64,000 bases of DNA, from NCBI GenBank assembly GCA_949592205.1, contig CATIUR010000005.1, positions 110,249,777 through 110,313,776 on the forward strand, read 5' to 3'. Every line of letters begins with the position of its first letter. The first letter of the stretch is position 1. The notes beneath the pieces are model-generated. The model saw only the letters and a list, made by a program, of their open reading frames with translations, was not told the DNA's origin and made no database searches. Source of the stretch: Helichrysum umbraculigerum. Its lineage: Eukaryota > Streptophyta > Magnoliopsida > Asterales > Asteraceae. The translations under genes and the position numbers were made by a program. Positions 11,510-22,957 of this stretch are shown here, in pieces.

Positions 11510-12630
11510 ATGTGGCATCCTAAGTAGTCCAGGGTTGTCCATCCTGAATGCATGCCATGCTTACTTACATAGCTAATTTCCTGTAAAACATAGAAAGAAA
11601 GTCGTCAACAAATATGTTGAGTGAATTCACAGGTTTGTATAAATGTGAGGTATGTTATACCATTTATGTTTGTGTTATTGAAATGTTATTCAATAAATAA
11701 ATAATTGTTTGCAGATTTTGCAAAATATAAGTTTGTAGGGTTGTTACCCTAAAATACAGATTTATGCGGGTTGTCACCCAAAGTATGTGTCTGGTTGTTT
11801 ACCAGTATTTAAAGATACTAGAATGTTATTCTAGTACAAAAACAGTTGTAGGATATGTAATCCTAAGTAGTATGTGGGAATACTTAGACTATAATCCCCT
11901 GAAAGGTGAGCTAAACCTGGCAGGTTAAAGTAACGCGACCTAACCCTATAACCAAACCACGACCAAATCTTATGTTGTCTGCCTGAAGGACATTTAAGTA
12001 TACGCTACATCCACAGGAGGGTCGTCACGGCAATAGTACTATTCGTATACTCAGTGGCTAGAGTCACCTAGCTAATGGTTACAATCTGCATGTCATGAGG
12101 TCTTTCATGCATACATTTAAAGTCTGGGTCCGTACTAGGATCTGTTGTCTAATTCCCAAAACAGTTGTGAACATATAGTTTCATATCAAACAGTTTGTAT
12201 AAAGCGATAAAGCATTTATATAATTTGTTGCATGTGTTTTGCATGAAGTTTCTATGTTTACACCCCTATGTTTAAAAGCATAAAACATTTGTAAAGTAGG
12301 GGCTGTGAACTCACTGTAGTAGTAGATGTCGTAATGTGAAAGCTAGCAGAGATAACGTGCGCGCCCAAGGTATTTCAACCTATACGCAAATATGTATTAA
12401 CATAAGTACTTTTGATTTGTTGAATCACTTTTATGCTAGTAATTCGCTTGTTTGACGTTTTGTCGAAATATTTGTTATTACTTCTTACGTCGAATACTTT
12501 GTTAAACATATATGTATGTGAATGTTAACTCGTCTCCTTTGTACATATATTTGTTCTATATACGTATACTTATGCAATATACTTGTTGTGTATTATGGGA
12601 TTGTACGTTTGTTAAACGTTTTATCCATTG

Positions 12631-12631
<1 letters not shown>

Positions 12632-12692
<61 letters not shown>
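12632..12692. repeat. (TA)n microsatellite in LTR I
   Basis: About 30 TA dinucleotides. The overlapping ORFs read Ile-Tyr repeats and are not genes. Confidence 0.95.
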
Positions 12693-12695
<3 letters not shown>

Positions 12696-13007
12696 GAGGT
12701 TTGTCGTGATATATATGTATGTGTATCAATGTTCATGGCATTCGTTTATATCGGAATATTATAAACTTTCATTGTTTGCTCAATTGATTCTCGTTCCGTT
12801 AAATAAATCTGGTCACCTTTTCATGCTTTTAATGTTTTATAACTTATTGGGCTCGACCCAAATCAGTTGGCCCATTTGGTATAACCCGACCCATTAAATA
12901 GTTTTGGTTCATTAAGTAATCCATTTATCTTTAAAACTTTCGGCCTAACTCAAGTCCAGATTGCAGCCCAGACCACAGCCCGGTCCAAACAGCTATCCAG
13001 CCAGCCC

Positions 13008-13303
13008 AGCCGTTCGGCTAGGGCCAGCCGTTCGGCTTGACCAGTCGTTCGGCTTGGGTCATAAGCCGTTCGGCTGTTGGCCTCGGCCCAGTCCACTCCG
13101 CTCGGCCCAATTGTTTAGTCCGTTTATCATTTGGTCCAATTCGTCCGGCCCATTATGTGTTTGGTCTATTAAGTGCTTAGCCCGGCCCAGTCCACCATTC
13201 TGGCCTAAAAGACCCGCAACATTAAGCCTAGCCGTTCGGCTGTGGGCTCTCAGCCGATCGGTTTGGGTTAGCCGATCGGTTTGAGATTAGCCGATCGGCT
13301 TGT
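13008..13303. repeat. Palindromic AGCCGWTCGGCT array
   Basis: The 12-mer AGCCGTTCGGCT or the perfect palindrome AGCCGATCGGCT recurs about seven times at irregular spacing, mixed with GCCCAGCCC-rich linkers. It lies in LTR I downstream (on the minus strand) of a GA-rich stretch near 13790. The 107-residue ORF over it is a repeat reading. Confidence 0.85.
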
Positions 13304-14474
13304 TGTTCCAGACAGCAGCTCTGTCTCGTTTCCAAATTTCAAATCCGAGTTCGACGTAATTTTTAGCTATAATTTGAGTGGGTTCAGTGTTTACATGGGG
13401 TGCACCATCAATATATCACATTATATAACATTATAACACCCTTTTACATATATAATTTATGATTTCAAGTTTTGGTGTTTATAACTCATTTAAAGAACTA
13501 CTACTTAAATCATCAAATTATCATGTTATGTTCATAGACTGTGATGTTATAACACTTTATAAACGAAATTTAAGCAAAGAAATCAAGATTGGAAGGTTTT
13601 TCTCACTTTGAGTTTTGATGATGATGATGACCGTATGATGATGATGATGAAGATGGATGTTACTTGTTTGTTGCTCCTGATCTTGTTAGTGCTTCTACTG
13701 ATTTTGATCATATTTGTGTTTTCTTAGCAAAGAAGGAGAAAAATGAAATGATGAATGTGTGTTTGTGTGTGTGTTTGCCGAGAGATAGAGAGGGAGGGAG
13801 TATGGGTTTGAAACAGGAGGTTGCCTCCTCAAATAATTGAGGTTGGTGACCATTTTTGGTACCTTGGTTTCGAGTACGGGTATAATTATAGCAATATAAA
13901 ATATAACAATTTATATTTTTATTTTGTAAGTGTTCTCCTGGTTCGTTATTTATAATTAGAATAATGATATTATCATTAGTTTAGAATGTTGCACAAATTT
14001 GTGCATTTTACTGCGCGCATTCATTTGGGCGCCAAATTTCAGTTGAGTTTCGAATTCATATTTTGAAGTAATGTTCTAAATACTTTAAAACCAATGAGAA
14101 AAATCTCGCTTTTTAGATTTTGACCTTTTATGTATGTTTTAGAATTGTTTCTGTTCGATTATAATACGTTTTATGTTAAACGTATACTTAGACCATTTTA
14201 TCTATATGTGATAGATATATAAATACTCGTAATTAATAATCACATTATTAATTATTTTTGTGTCACGAATTTTTGTTAATTATTTTTGTCGGGTTCGTTC
14301 TGATACGTGTGTACGTAATTATAAATTACTTATGTATTACATTTTACATTTTACTTTTTGTTTAAAAGTACTGTGCTTGCTAGGCTTACATCACAACAAA
14401 AAGTTTTGTTAAAACTTAACCAGGAAATTAGCGTAAGAATGCACATGCTTAAATGTTAATTAATACCTAATTTG

Positions 14475-14658
14475 GAGAGTTGTCACAATGACAGTTTTAC
14501 CCACAACTTTTTACCTACTTTTTTGTCTTATATAAACACACTAGGGGTAAAAAAAGAATTTTTTTCTTCTTATTCTTATCTATTTATGGAAGTGGACAAT
14601 TAATTTGGTACAGCCCAAAATGGAAATAGTGGACAATAGATTAGGGACGGAGGGAGTA
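14475..14658. mobile_element. Degraded Stowaway-type MITE, one terminus visible
   Basis: GGGACGGAGGGAG at 14644-14656 followed by TA is the standard Stowaway terminus, and the sequence before it resembles the intact copy at 17242-17505. No matching left terminus is seen, so the copy is truncated or its left part is confused with the end of LTR I. Confidence 0.5.
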
Positions 14659-15223
14659 TTTAATGACACATCCTAGGGAAGGTGTTTTGATTATAATAAT
14701 ACATATTTATAGATAAAGTAATGTACTTATCTGCAAAGAAGTATAGTTGACTTCTTTTATTACTATACGCAGGGTATACGGCTACTATCCACATTGTTGA
14801 ATGAACCTTTTGGGTACATGGGTATTTGTCAGACCCGTGTACTTTGCATTGGAAATAGTTGCTGGATCAGGTAAGATAACTATTGATCTTCCACTTCAAT
14901 CAGAAATCTTCTATCTTTATCTTCAGTCTTTCACTTCAGATAAAGGCTTCATTTAATCTTCAGCAGCTATAATAACTTGAGCAATTTTCTTCAGGATTGA
15001 TCAGCGTGTATAGATATGCTGAAGGGAGCTAACAAGTTATAAAGGACACTGCTTTACACATGCAGCGACACCACAAAGGTTCAAAGGGACGCTGAAGACT
15101 ATCAGTGTCTAAGTAACAGTTTTGTCATACATAAATTATAGAGGCAGGGCCAGTGACCTAACAATCTCCCCCTATTTATTTATGACAAAACAAGTGTTAC
15201 TTAGTGACTATTCATTTATCGAT
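14659..15223 (-). mobile_element. Copia (SIRE-like) 3' LTR end and PPT, minus orientation
   Basis: ATCTCCCCCT at 15164-15173 is, on the minus strand, AGGGGGAGAT, the polypurine tract typical of copia elements. The LTR would begin TGTTAGGTCACTGG at 15163 reading leftwards. The LTR's far end is not clear (a TGTTGAATG near 14796 is one candidate). The broken minus-strand accessory ORF at 45853-48445 is probably the same element continued beyond the insertions, because such an ORF lies upstream of the copia PPT. Confidence 0.55.
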
Positions 15224-15358
15224 ACTAGCCTTGTACCCGCGTAAAGCGACGGTGCGGTATGATTTCGTTCAACTTTATAGTCGTTAGTAATGGGTATTTG
15301 GGCCACCTACCAGAGCTGCTCCATATTTAATATTTTAATGGAGCACAACCGAACCCCC
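15224..15358. other. Possible Helitron-like fragment, left flank of C
   Basis: TACTAGCCTTGTACCCGCG at about 15222-15240 resembles the 5' end of some plant Helitron-like repeats (from memory, not searched). The motif from ATTTCGTTC to TAGTCGTTAGTA (15262-15289) recurs in diverged form at 45010-45037, on the other side of C. Confidence 0.3.
15354..15358. repeat. Target-site duplication of C (left copy)
   Basis: CCCCC here and at 45003-45007, bracketing the two ends of C almost 30 kb apart. Confidence 0.75.
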
Positions 15359-15508
15359 TGATGCGCTCCCAGCCGTCAATGTCGTTGGTGTTGTTGTAAC
15401 GACTGAGGGGGCGATCAGGGTGTTTTAAAAATATGTTTTGCTCGGGGCCTAAACTTCCGAACTACCTACTGGTACTAGGTATTAGTACCTGATACTAGTA
15501 TGTGGTAA

Positions 15509-15858
15509 GGATGATCAGGGTCATCTTTAGACGGTCGAATTTGAAACAAAGGTTGTTTGGATAATTAAGTCTTCAAGATCGGGTTCAGATAGTTGGTTTT
15601 GTTTGGGTTTTTATCTAATTTAAACTACTAAAGCAATAAAACTAAAATGAGCTAGCTAGCATATAAGGAACAACTAAGGATACGGATGATCAGGGTCGTC
15701 TTCAGACGGTCGAATTTGAAACAAAGCTTGTTTGGATAATTAAGTCTTCAAGATCGGGTTCAGATAGTTGGTTTTGTTTGGGTTTTTATCTAATTTAAAC
15801 TACTAAAGCAATAAAACTAAAATGAGCTAGCTAGCATATAAGGAACAACTAAGGATAT
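15509..15858. repeat. 175-bp tandem duplication inside LTR C
   Basis: 15509-15683 and 15684-15858 are near-identical, each starting GGATGATCAGGGTC and ending AACTAAGGATA. The other LTR has one copy (split by B), so the duplication arose after insertion. Confidence 0.93.
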
Positions 15859-17241
15859 GGAAAACGTGGTTTGCCGTGACCTGAGATAATATAATGTCGG
15901 GAAGGTGTTTATGATGGGGGCACTTTCAGATTAATAGATTGACAGAACTTGGTGTAAACACTAGAACCCTACCAACTAATTTCCCATTGGCATGTCACTA
16001 GGAGCTAGGTTATCATGATTCTGATCGGAGCAATATGCTAGACTTCCAATACTTAACTAGTTGAAATTTAAGCAACCTATCTTGGTTAAACACCGAAGTA
16101 CATGAATAAAGTAGTGTATCGTCTCATAGGTCCGACCGTTCTTAACACCTAAGCTTATCTCTCGTTCTTCTAATTGTGTAACCAATTATTTACTTGTTAT
16201 GTTTAAATAATCAAATATGCAAGATCAAGGGGTTTACGTATCCTAGGTCACTTGGACTTTCCTAGATCTTGTTAATACCTTTCTTAAACTCTAATTATTT
16301 TGATTTATGACTTAGATCTCTCCTTTTCAAACAGTTATACATCCCTGGATTATTTGTAGTTTATTGAAACGTGTTTCATATGCAAACCATGCCTTTCAGT
16401 AATTAGACAGTGTACTTTACATGGTAGTTCCACGGCTTTTTACATCCAACACGCGGTCAAGAGTAATTGACAGTGAAAGTGACACTCTAAACTAACTAAA
16501 TGTAAAGTAGTGCAGAAATGTAAACCTAATATGTACAACGAGTGGTTTCACTGTGTCTTACTTATTGCATGTCATGGGCACAGATAACTACTTACCACAA
16601 TTAAGGTTCATGACTCCCTAATATCTAAGTTGTAGTCACGTGCATAACTGGAAAGGGTACTCCATAAATTAGGTCTGGTATCATATATTTAAACAATAAC
16701 AAAGTATAATAATTCCCATTCATATAAGTTTCTCTTTATAAATTTAAACTATGTTGGAATGAGTTGTTTTTACGATCCTATCAACTAACTAACGTAGAGT
16801 TGTCCACAATCAGATAGAAGATATGTCACATGGATAGTAAACACAAACAATTACAATACACCGGAAGTTCTCCCAAATGTATTGAACACATCGGCCAACG
16901 GCTACCCTCGAATCCTATTCCCCAATCTCGGTCGTCAAAGATGTCCGTATCATGGCATGGTCTATTGAATAAATAGTCGCATAAACAGGTTTTATCCTAC
17001 CGGAATAAGTTGGGGCAGTCTGGTCATAAGCGGTTGGCCAAACATGCCATCATTCGTTCATAATATTATAATTAAACTATAAACATAAATTCATTTAGCA
17101 CATTCCTAGTATTGCTTCGTAATATAACTACCTTCGGTCGTCCCAGACTTCCGTACGTTTGTACTTCGCATGAAGCGTTTCCAGCACTATATCCGGGAAC
17201 AGTCGAATAGGGGCCGTCACATTACTTCACAATATTTAATA

Positions 17242-17505
17242 CTCCCTCCGTCCCAAATTGTTTGTCCACCTTACTATTTATATTTGTCCCAAAATTATTG
17301 CCCAATTCTAAAATTAAATATGCATTAATGATTAGATTTCCCATATTACCCTTAATTTTAAAACTACACATACTTCAAAGAAAACAATTTAATTAATGAT
17401 TGAGGGTTAAAGTTGTCATTATACTAATGTCAAAGCTGCATTAAATGTGGTTTTCTTAATATGTGTGTTTTCAACTTGGTGACAAACAATTTGGGACGGA
17501 GGGAG
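17242..17505. mobile_element. Stowaway MITE, 264 bp, TSD TA
   Basis: Terminal inverted repeats start CTCCCTCCGTCCCAAATTG and are nearly perfect over about 27 bases. TA flanks both sides (17240-17241, 17506-17507). The other C LTR, near 31061, has the empty site with a single TA, which proves the boundaries. Confidence 0.96.
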
Positions 17506-17908
17506 TATCATCCCATTATAACTATCTAAATCATGGCAAACATATAAGCAACTACTCGCAGATCATGGCAATAAACATTTCTAATATTAATAAATCATAA
17601 ACATCAAACAAGAACATTACAAATAATTAATAAGAGAAAAGGATAGATATTACCCGTAATTATTGCGAGCAAAATGATGCTTATATTACTTTCGAATATT
17701 CCAAAGCGTTACATTGCTAAGCTAGCTACTACTAACTACTACATAATTAATCTCCTACTTATCTCTCACCAAATTAATTAAATTAACTTAGAAAGAGAAA
17801 GTAGAGAGAAAAAGAGGAAATAAAAGCTAGAAGAAATTGATCTTTGAGTGTAGGAAGGTATGTAAGGTGTATTTCCAAGGTGTGTCTTACAAATGAACCA
17901 AGAATGCT

Positions 17909-17919
17909 CTATTTATAAG
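17909..17919 (-). promoter_or_regulatory. TATA box of LTR C
   Basis: On the minus strand CTTATAAATAG. The equivalent in the 5' LTR is near 31462-31471. Two GGTACACGTGCTAGACC repeats, each with a G-box, lie about 95-140 bases upstream, and two weaker copies nearer. Confidence 0.7.
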
Positions 17920-18656
17920 TGAAATTCGGCTCATTTTAGCAACTTGGGGTACACGTTAGCAAAAGGTAGAAAAGTTTCTAGCACATGTACCTTAAAGCGC
18001 GTAAAGGTCTAGCACGTGTACCCTAAAGTTACGAAAAGGTCTAGCACGTGTACCAGGCGAGTACGAGCAAGGACGAAAAAGCTGTCGGGGGACGGGGGCC
18101 TGGTGGCCGCCGGCGGTGGCATGGTGGCCGGCGTCGGCTGCCATGTTGTCGTCCCAGTTCGCCCTTTTTTGCTTCGTTTCTTGATTCGCGCGTATCTTCT
18201 TTGTTATACGTCCGTTTGCGTCGATTCTTTTTGTGTTGGATTCGTTTTTCAAAAACGAAGACTTTGATGTTAAAAAACCCCAAAATATGTCTCTGAACTT
18301 TGGATGTCTCGTACGAATCATTTGAATCTTCCGGCGTACGTAGAATCTTTATTCTTCATCCGTGTTTGCTGATTCTTCTTCAGTTGGATTCGTATTTTGA
18401 AAACGAACATCTTGGATAAGAGAAATCTCGGTGGTGAGTACTTTGTCTCTAAATCTTGTTTTGATGTCTTGAATCTTCAATTGTGCGTGGAATCTTCGTT
18501 TTTCGCTCGTTTTGCTTGATTTTTCTCGTGCAACCTTGTTTTGACCTACTTGGCATATTATCACTAATTTGTGCATTGTTTGAGTCCATATGCCAAGTAT
18601 TGTCCCAGAATGAGAGAGATATCGGTAGTAAAAACGTGACGTTTTACGCGATATCA

Positions 18657-18695
18657 AGTATCCCACACTTAGAACTTTGCTTGTCCTCAAGCAAA
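18657..18695 (-). promoter_or_regulatory. 3' purine-rich end (PPT region) of C
   Basis: On the minus strand GCTTGAGGACAAGCAAAG then CTAAGTGTGGGAT, directly before the 3' LTR. The same block precedes the 3' LTR of B (29062-29096). CTTG-AGGA-CAAG is a small hairpin. Confidence 0.75.
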
Positions 18696-20031
18696 CTCGA
18701 ATTTCAAGCATGGTTCAAAATAAGTATATAATGAAATATTTTAGGGCGGAACTTTTTACTGAGGGGTTTTGGAAAAATAAAATATCCGTGCTTTTGAGAA
18801 AGTAAGGTTGTAATCTTTAGGAGCATGCTTTTGATCTTTGATCTTGGATACAAGACTAGGCGATCCTCTCAAGGTGGTCACTCCAATCACTCAAAGTGTT
18901 CAGGGTTTCATATTCTAGTATTATCAATCACTCAGAACGCCAGTCATGTATCGTTTATCATCATAGGCTTGATTGAGAATCAAATCATTACCTTTTTAGT
19001 TAGCGCGAAGTCGATCTAGCCACAATCATTCTAGGAGAAGTGATGTATGGTTTTTGGAGTGAAGTGTTGGTGATATGAGAGGGGGTTTTGTTGTGTTTTT
19101 ACCGGTTTATTTTTGGTGAAGAGGAAAGTTGGGATTCTTGGGAGGATTGACTCCCTTTTCTTGTGCATTTTTTTTTTGAAGGAGTCTTTTTCTCCATTTG
19201 ACTTTCTTTTCTTCGAATTCTTTTCTTTTGTTTTTTTTTTTCGATGTCATATCCTTGTAGCTTCTCTTCTTTCATCTTTGGAACTTTTTATGAAGTTTGA
19301 GGGATGCTTTTGAGAGGGTAGGGATAACGTATTTTCATTTTTGGGTGTATGGATGGGTTTAAGAATGATGTGACTCGATCTCCTTTTGACTCACCAGTTT
19401 GGATTCGAAAGGCATAACAAGAGCAAGTTTTGATTCTAAACGCATACATCGGCACACTCAAGAATCGAAAAAGTGAAGCATTAAAAATGAATGCTTTATA
19501 TGGCTCAAGATAACTCACGAATCGAAAGTTGGTTTGTTGTGTGCCTAGTCATGCAATGCTCTTTATGGGATTGCTAAACTAATTTTTCAAAGGAATTCAT
19601 ATTTTATTTATCCTTCTTCCCCAAAGTAAATCATTCTTTGTCTAAAATTTTCATTTTCAACATATTTTTAACTCAATTTTGAAAATTTTGTTTACTTTTT
19701 GGAGAAGGATGGTCTAAAGAGCAGCGAGTTTAGAATCAAGCATATACCATTATCCATTTTACAGTAGTATAACTACTGCTATCCCACACTTAAAGGAACA
19801 TCATCCTCGATGTTATTCTAAGCTCTGATTGGGGTAAAATCCCACACTTAGGATTTGAAACATCTAAGACGTATTCTTTTAGCAGTGTGTGTTGGGTTTG
19901 AATCCCACACTTAGTGATAAGCATATTGGATATGGTATATTTATAACGAAGGAAAGAGACTGGTATAGAAGTACTCCCCGGTAGTTGCAGTGTTCCTTGG
20001 TATGCATTTGCCGAACTTCGTCTTACTGGGT
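18696..20031 (-). other. 3' non-coding region of C
   Basis: No credible gene. On the minus strand, three CTAAGTGTGGGAT-like motifs lie at 19781, 19839 and 19902, about 60 bases apart. There is a T-rich run near 19165-19240. Short ORFs here show no known domain. Confidence 0.7.
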
Positions 20032-20481
20032 TCACTCTTGATCAAGTCTTTTTGTGATTGGTCTCGTAGGTGTGAACACGTCGGATATAAAATTCTTTTG
20101 ATGTTGGCACTTCCTTGGAGGAGGAAGTATTCTTTGTACATCCGAGTGTGAAAGATGGTCGGAGATTTCATCACTTCTTGGAAAGTAAAATTGCTGAAAA
20201 GTAAAATACGGGTTGCCTCTCGAGAAGCGTAGAAGATGAAGAGATAGCTTCCTTAGGATGTAGGGAGAATCAATCTGGCTACAATAGGATTTGGATAGAG
20301 GTAGTGGTCTAAGATTCGGGTTGTTTAGATCTACTGATGTGATGGCGCCGACAAATTGATTCGGCGACTCATATTGATCTAACAACGTTAAATCCAAAGA
20401 CCAAAAATCTTGATTACTTGTGATCTCCCCGACTGACTGATGACTTGATATTGTACTTTCGGGTAAGGTCTCCAGTTCCAT
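20032..20481 (-). CDS. Short ORF in C, unrecognised
   Basis: 149 residues, minus strand, in the internal region of C after the gag-like fragments. I recognise no domain, and part of it reads through the DNA motif GCTTCTCGAGAGGCAACCCG (20208-20229), which is non-coding in B. It may be a chance ORF. No signal peptide or membrane segment is apparent. Confidence 0.25.
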   Translation of the reverse strand: MELETLPESTISSHQSVGEITSNQDFWSLDLTLLDQYESPNQFVGAITSVDLNNPNLRPLPLSKSYCSQIDSPYILRKLSLHLLRFSRGNPYFTFQQFYFPRSDEISDHLSHSDVQRILPPPRKCQHQKNFISDVFTPTRPITKRLDQE

Positions 20482-21175
20482 TTGTAAAGCTTGATTCTCT
20501 TTTGTATCTTATTAGTCTACCATTTTCCTTGAAGTGAGATGTTCAATTTGTTTCTAGATCTAATGAACTATGGTGTCCTCATTTGCCATTCCACAATTAT
20601 AAAGATTCTCCATCCATGGGCATAGGTTCCTGTCTTTTAGGAATTTGTACAAGAGCAGGTGAATTTGATCTAAAAGACATATGATTATTCCCTAAATCAT
20701 AGACTCACTGGGTTGCAGAAAACCTTTTCAAAAGTACTTTGAAAATGAAACAAACCAATGTATGATTTGGAGTCCAATCATGTACTTCCGCAAGACAAAC
20801 AGTATTCATAGAAACACTAGTATTAGCAGATTAGGTAGCCAAGTATAGACATATCAAAAACACACATAATTTCAAGTTGAGCACACTTAGAATGTTGTCA
20901 TACCTCAAAGCTCAAATAAGTGAGTGTGGGTGCTAGATGTCCTAGGTAACTATCGTATTGCTTATAGTAGGTTTCCGTGTTTGTAAGTAAAAGGATGTTT
21001 GAGAATAATGGTGAAGTTCAAACTAGGAAGATTTTAAGGTTTTAACAAAAGACTTCAATGCATATGAGATTCTAAATTCCAAGTCAGTTTTGAAAACCAT
21101 CCTTTTTTATCATAAATATCTAAGAAACTTTGAGCATCTATTCTAGGGCTTCAATTCTACTTATGGGGGTTAGTT

Positions 21176-21177
<2 letters not shown>

Positions 21178-21252
<75 letters not shown>

Positions 21253-21294
21253 GTAGTAGTAGTACTACTACTACTACTAATATTACTACTATTA
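21178..21294. repeat. (CTA)n microsatellite
   Basis: About 25 CTA units, then a short GTA stretch and CTA/ATT variants. The leucine-run ORF across it is spurious. Confidence 0.95.
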
Positions 21295-21313
21295 ATAATA
21301 ATCCTATGTTAGA

Positions 21314-21336
21314 CACGGGTTGCCTCACGAGAAGCG
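21314..21336 (-). promoter_or_regulatory. Conserved post-ORF motif, element C
   Basis: On the minus strand CGCTTCTCGTGAGGCAACCC then GTG, shortly after the gag-like reading ends. A second copy is at 20208-20229, and B has it 40 bases after its ORF stop (26721-26743). Function unknown. Confidence 0.6.
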
Positions 21337-21372
21337 CTTGTTTTTGTTCGAGTCACTAGCTTGACTCCAAAC

Positions 21373-22757
21373 CTATTTCTCGGGAAATCTAGGGGGCTCC
21401 ATTGCATCCATCAGTAGACACAAGCGGAAATATTGGTACATACCTAGGGGATTAAAGTGGACTATGGTCAGGGTATGCCCAATCAGTGGAAGAGGCATGG
21501 TAAAGTGAGTGATTTGTTTTATTTGAGGTAAAACAAAGCTCTCGACTTTTTCTACCTCTTGAGTTTTGGGTTGTTCGGGTTGGTCAAAGAGGTCCTCATC
21601 ACTCCACGACGTGTACGTCATCATGTAATGGAGAGACGGTTTGTAGGGTGCTCTTTATGCTAAACCCACCTTGCTTCCTAAAGCCTTTGGTTGGATGATA
21701 ATGTTGTACTCTGGGCATGGAGATGGGACAATGTCCATTAGTGTCTCCAATCTTGTAGCAACGTTATCATCAAATACCTGGGTGTTTGTCACCTCTAAGG
21801 TACTAGTGAAGTCTATTAGATCAGGAAGTGAATCAATCAAAGGGATTTTTGGGATATATTCAACAACAACTGGTTGTGGGACGTGTTCAACCATATCAGT
21901 TTGAATGAGTTCACTACTAAGAGTCTGTATGTATTCCTTCAGTTCATGTGAAGTTGAATCTTCTATGTAAATCTCCAAATTCGGGCTTTCCATCTCGATC
22001 TCTTCGTCTACTTCGTCATCCTCGTCACTCCGACCGGAAGTTTTGAGTTGCAGTGGTTCGAAAAGTTCTTCTAGAACAAACCCTCCATCGGTCTTTGACG
22101 TTGATAGGTCAGGAATAGGTGAAATTGATGGTTTAAAAGATTGGGTTGGTGTGGGAATTGAAGGGATATTGCAACCAAACTCATGAGAATGTAAGTCTGT
22201 ATTTGGTGTAATGGATGTGGTTTGTGTGCGTCTCTCAACTTTCTTTATCATAGATTGGCTCCAACTCGATTCCTACTCTCCTCACTACTCTGTTGGGCTT
22301 GCGTTGGTAGTTTAGTAAAGATTTTAGACACATTATAAGTAAAACTTCTAAGTATGTCTTCTTGTTCTTTAATCATTTCTTCAAGTGATTCGGAAGGAGG
22401 TGAGAAAATAGCATTACTGCTGAGACAGGCTAAGGGCGTATCTCTCAAGTCAGGATTCTCATAGGGTTGTGGTATACTTACAGGGTGAGGTGAGTGTGGG
22501 CAGATTTCGAATGGTTGGGGATGAAAAGGTTGGCATGGATGTGGTTGGAAAGTGTTAGGGTCATTTTGATACAGTGTTCGAGGATCTAAGTACCCTAGGT
22601 TATCCGAATACATCATACTATGGCTTTGGCATTCTCCATCTACGTGGGTATTATCGCACATGCTACAACTATTTTGGATTGAATTAACTAGACTTTGCAT
22701 TTGATCTAATCGTTCCCATTGATTTAACATTTCCCAAGGGTCCATAATAGATGGCAT
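21373..22757 (-). pseudogene. Gag-like ORF of C, frameshifted and interrupted
   Basis: Minus strand. 22757-22248 encodes 169 residues with a CX2CX3HX4C cluster (CSMCDNTHVDGEC, about residues 31-43), like the single cysteine-histidine cluster in Athila/Tat gag proteins, then a Pro/His/Gln-rich stretch. Its stop overlaps the next start as ATGA (22251-22248), and 198 acidic, Pro/Ser-rich residues follow to 21655. After one TAA the same frame continues to 21373. I infer one original ORF with a frameshift near 22250 and a nonsense change at 21655-21657. No capsid, protease or RT motif is seen. Confidence 0.5.
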
Positions 22758-22933
22758 AGGGAGAAGGTTTCAGAATTAATGTTGTGGGTGAGAAGGGAAC
22801 TAACCTAACCTAAGGTAATCCTAACTACGCTAAACTACGTGCAAAATGTAACTTTTGACAAGGATGGTGAGTCCCGGTCAAAAGGATCTCTTAAAAACTA
22901 ACTTATCTAAACAGGCCCCAAATCGTACTACCG

Positions 22934-22951
22934 TCCCCGGCAGCAGTTCCA
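22934..22951 (-). promoter_or_regulatory. Primer-binding site (tRNA-Asp), element C
   Basis: On the minus strand TGGAACTGCTGCCGGGGA, six bases inside the LTR end. It fits the 3' end of plant tRNA-Asp with a few mismatches, as in Athila/Tat-type elements. Confidence 0.8.
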
Positions 22952-22957
22952 AAAACT

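Larger units (their letters stand above)
11510..14487 (-). mobile_element. LTR I remnant (Tekay-like), minus orientation, host of A
   Basis: No gene. On the minus strand it begins near 14487 with TGTGACAACTCTCC then AAATTAGG, as the E and F LTRs begin, and carries the conserved late-LTR block with hairpin CAACA/TGTTG (11606-11619). The final 200 or so bases of the LTR are missing because A inserted here. It contains a TA microsatellite and a palindromic AGCCGTTCGGCT array. The 14487 boundary is uncertain because a MITE fragment follows directly. Confidence 0.65.
15359..18656 (-). repeat. 3' LTR of C (3298 bp with MITE and duplication)
   Basis: Matches 22958-23192, 29592-31809 and 44581-45002 in order. 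On the minus strand it holds two G-box (CACGTG) repeat units at 18013 and 18045, a TATA box at 17909-17919 and a GC-rich GGCGGTGG / GGCCGGCG block at about 18098-18145. No gene; ORFs at 17992-18711 are readings of the LTR. Confidence 0.9.

Noticed and set aside
12961..13284. 107-residue Pro/Ser/Arg-rich ORF
   Set aside because: Reads the AGCCGWTCGGCT array in LTR I.
17992..18731. ORFs on both strands in the C LTR, repeated at 31569-31895, 44695-45090 and 48402-49271
   Set aside because: They follow LTR copies including the promoter and GC-rich block; not conserved between copies as proteins.
21130..21312. Leucine-rich 60-residue ORF that could pass for a membrane segment
   Set aside because: Translation of the (CTA)n repeat.
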